Under the pieces are notes generated by a model. It saw nothing but the letters and a program-made list of their open reading frames with translations, was not told the origin of the DNA and ran no database searches. A stretch of DNA of 64,000 bases from G965240365 sp965240365 (lineage in GTDB: Bacteria > Pseudomonadota > Gammaproteobacteria > Eutrophobiales > Eutrophobiaceae): NCBI GenBank assembly GCA_965240365.1, contig OZ251218.1, forward strand, positions 3,599,641 through 3,663,640. Reading direction: 5' to 3'. This document shows, piece by piece, positions 62,424-64,000 of this stretch; the stretch's first letter is position 1, and each line of letters opens with the position of its first letter. The translations under genes and the position numbers were made by a program.

Positions 62424-64000
62424 TCAATACAACCCATCCCCCGTCAAGGCCCCGATACCAAATGACGCCCCCCCATACTGAACAACATCCATACCCTCAT
62501 AACCCCCTGCTTCAGCCTTAAAGTCCGGCTTCAACGGCAGCATGGCTTCCGTGCCTTCCAGCAACAGGCGGATCTGATTTTCTATAAAGGCGGCCTGGGC
62601 TTTGGCGCCTTCTATGATGGCTTCCAGTTGTTCGGGGGCGAGCGCCGTGCCCGTGGCCTGGCTCAGGCGGTCGCGTTGGGCCGGGTCGGTTTTGAGGCTT
62701 TCCAGCCATTGGATGCGCGCGCGCACGCTTTCCAGCACCCGGCTCAGGCGGGCGATCTCGTCGTTGTCACGGCCCGCTTCCGGCAACTGCTCAAAGCCTT
62801 CATCGTAGAAGTCTTCCTCTTCCGCCAGGATGTATTTTTTCAGGTCGGCCCGGTAGTCTTCGAAGTTTCGCCGTTCGCGCAGGTATTCGCCCAGTTGCAG
62901 GTCAATCGAGGCCTGCTCGGTCGCGTCGGCTTCCGCCCGCCGGAGTTTGAGTTCGGCAATGCGGGCCTCCAGTTGATCGATAAGGGTGTTGAGTTCTTCC
63001 AGGGTGATGCTGGGCGCGCAGCCGTCTTGTTCTTCGCATTGGGCCAGCGCCAGGGCGATGCCCGTGCCTATCGCGCCGAACAGGGTCAGTTCCTGGTCAA
63101 ACAGGCCCAGATCCACAAACGCCAGGGCTTCCACCCCGACCAGCCCCGTGGCCGGATTAAGCTGGAAGATCTGCGCGAAGCGCAGGTTGAGCCCGGTGTT
63201 GGCGCCGAGCACGAGGCCGAGCCGCTCAATGAAGGCGAGGAAGTCCGGGTCGGTGGTGTTGTCAGAGAAGTTACTGCCGACCCCAAAGCCCACGTTTTCC
63301 GCGTTGCCGAAGACCGCGTCCAGTTCGCCGCCGGAAAAGACCAGGTTGATGTTATTCGGGCCACGGATGCGGTCAGCCGCAATGATCGCGGCCGAGAGCG
63401 GGCGGATGCTGGCCGGCACGGTCAGCCTGACCGGCCCGGCCGTGGCGTCAATCGCGCCCGTAGTACCGGACAGCGCCGGAAAGATCGACCCGACCGCCAG
63501 AAGCCCCAGCGTGCCGCCGGCCTGGATGTCGGCGTTGAGCCGCATGTCGCCGCTCAACAGGGTGACCGGACCGCCCGTGGCAATGGCCCGGCTCACGGTC
63601 AGCCGCGGCACGTTGATCCTGATATTGGTCACGGCCGGAGAATAGTAAGGCGCGGTCCCTTCAGGGGTGATGCTGCCGCCGATCACCAGATGACCACGGT
63701 AGCCGCGCATGTTGGCGGGCAACCGCAGGCCCGCGCCCGGCGCCGCGCCGACATCGAGATCCTGGCCGTTCACGCCCGGGATAGTCAACGCGCCCGCGCC
63801 GGTCAGCACGGCCGGCATGGTGATGTTATTCGGGTTCACGTTCAGGGTGGTATTGCCGGCGATGGCCAGTTGGCCGCTACCGCCCATATTCAGCGCACCC
63901 GCGCGCACGTCATCGGTCAGCGTCAGGCGGTTTGAACTCAGCGCGAGGGCGTTCGCGCCCGCGTCTATGGTGGTGTTGAAGGTCAGCGCCCCCCGGCCGG
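62424..64000 (-). CDS. Large filamentous-haemagglutinin-like secreted protein, C-terminal part (cut by window edge)
   Basis: The frame is open to base 64000, so at least 525 residues belong to it; an apparent GTG start at 63908 is internal. The N-terminal two thirds have beta-helix style repeats rich in alanine, glycine and asparagine (LTFNTTIDAGANALALSSNR, MGGSGQLAIAGNTTLNVNPN, GSIFPALSGTTGAIDATAGP), as in haemagglutinin-type adhesins. The C-terminal third carries ELTLFGAIGTGIALALAQCE with a cysteine pair and a helical region shared with the 60831 protein, then an acidic stretch, a coiled coil (VRARIQWLESLKTD) and a glycine-rich end. No secretion partner (TpsB) is visible. Confidence 0.75.
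   Translation of the reverse strand, partial: GRGALTFNTTIDAGANALALSSNRLTLTDDVRAGALNMGGSGQLAIAGNTTLNVNPNNITMPAVLTGAGALTIPGVNGQDLDVGAAPGAGLRLPANMRGYRGHLVIGGSITPEGTAPYYSPAVTNIRINVPRLTVSRAIATGGPVTLLSGDMRLNADIQAGGTLGLLAVGSIFPALSGTTGAIDATAGPVRLTVPASIRPLSAAIIAADRIRGPNNINLVFSGGELDAVFGNAENVGFGVGSNFSDNTTDPDFLAFIERLGLVLGANTGLNLRFAQIFQLNPATGLVGVEALAFVDLGLFDQELTLFGAIGTGIALALAQCEEQDGCAPSITLEELNTLIDQLEARIAELKLRRAEADATEQASIDLQLGEYLRERRNFEDYRADLKKYILAEEEDFYDEGFEQLPEAGRDNDEIARLSRVLESVRARIQWLESLKTDPAQRDRLSQATGTALAPEQLEAIIEGAKAQAAFIENQIRLLLEGTEAMLPLKPDFKAEAGGYEGMDVVQYGGASFGIGALTGDGLY

Noticed and set aside
62628..63935. 435-codon plus-strand frame opposite the adhesin-like gene
   Set aside because: High-GC antisense shadow; the minus-strand frame has beta-helix repeats and the shared module.

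Overview
The window looks like part of a gammaproteobacterial chromosome. The block ftsK-lolA-rarA-crcB-serS (11.9-18.9 kb), gltX followed by tRNA-Ala and tRNA-Glu (54.8-56.5 kb), leuCD, and the ydbH-ynbE-ydbL envelope operon are all typical of Gammaproteobacteria. Most intergenic spaces carry short palindromic repeats (inverted GCCTGCCTGC/GCAGGCAGGC motifs, paired CATTCC...GGAATG arms). Several longer dispersed repeats are also present. I see no transposase gene. Species cannot be named from this sequence.

Layout. 0-0.5 kb: hipB and the start of hipA, with a palindromic operator. 0.9-9.8 kb: an iron/siderophore-uptake island (AraC regulator, ChrR-type cupin, TonB receptor, two half-size ABC transporters of YbtP/YbtQ-IrtA/IrtB type) that is almost free of the local repeats and ends in a 5'-truncated TonB receptor. 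That fragment abuts a truncated AbiEii toxin gene whose AbiEi partner is intact. 11.2-22.6 kb: core genes (ftsK, lolA, rarA, crcB, serS), a membrane acyltransferase-like protein and a second TonB receptor, with two inverted copies of a 315-400 bp MITE-like element. 23.2-34.3 kb: a complete type I-C CRISPR-Cas locus, with 43 intact repeats plus one degenerate distal repeat, AT-rich leader, and cas2-cas1-cas4-cas7-cas8c-cas5-cas3 on the minus strand. 34.4-43.5 kb: orphan VapB, ydbL-ynbE-ydbH, pyrD, apt, tag and an Aas-type acyltransferase/acyl-ACP synthetase. 43.8-50.7 kb: small membrane coiled-coil proteins, a DcaP-like porin, a Sel1 protein and a third TonB receptor. 51.2-60.6 kb: UDP-sugar genes, a racemase, tRNAs, gltX, leuCD, acuI/yhdH and a second Sel1 protein. 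60.8-64.0 kb: two secreted proteins sharing a C-terminal module, with small coiled-coil membrane proteins between them; the last gene runs off the window.

Main points of interest. The cas8c frame carries an in-frame TAA, yet homology continues beyond it, and an internal ATG with a good ribosome-binding site still encodes an intact Cas11c. The newest, leader-proximal spacer translates as the SEC-C zinc motif found at the end of SecA, and the reading frame would naturally place a type I-C PAM next to it, so self-targeting deserves a check. Two other spacers overlap by 15 nt and appear to come from one protospacer region. Outside CRISPR, the most unusual structures are a ~150-170 bp repeat made of four consecutive hairpins (four full copies), the MITE-like family, an expanded set of DUF1640-like proteins including a freshly broken one, and the shared cysteine-pair module at 61.0 and 63.0 kb.
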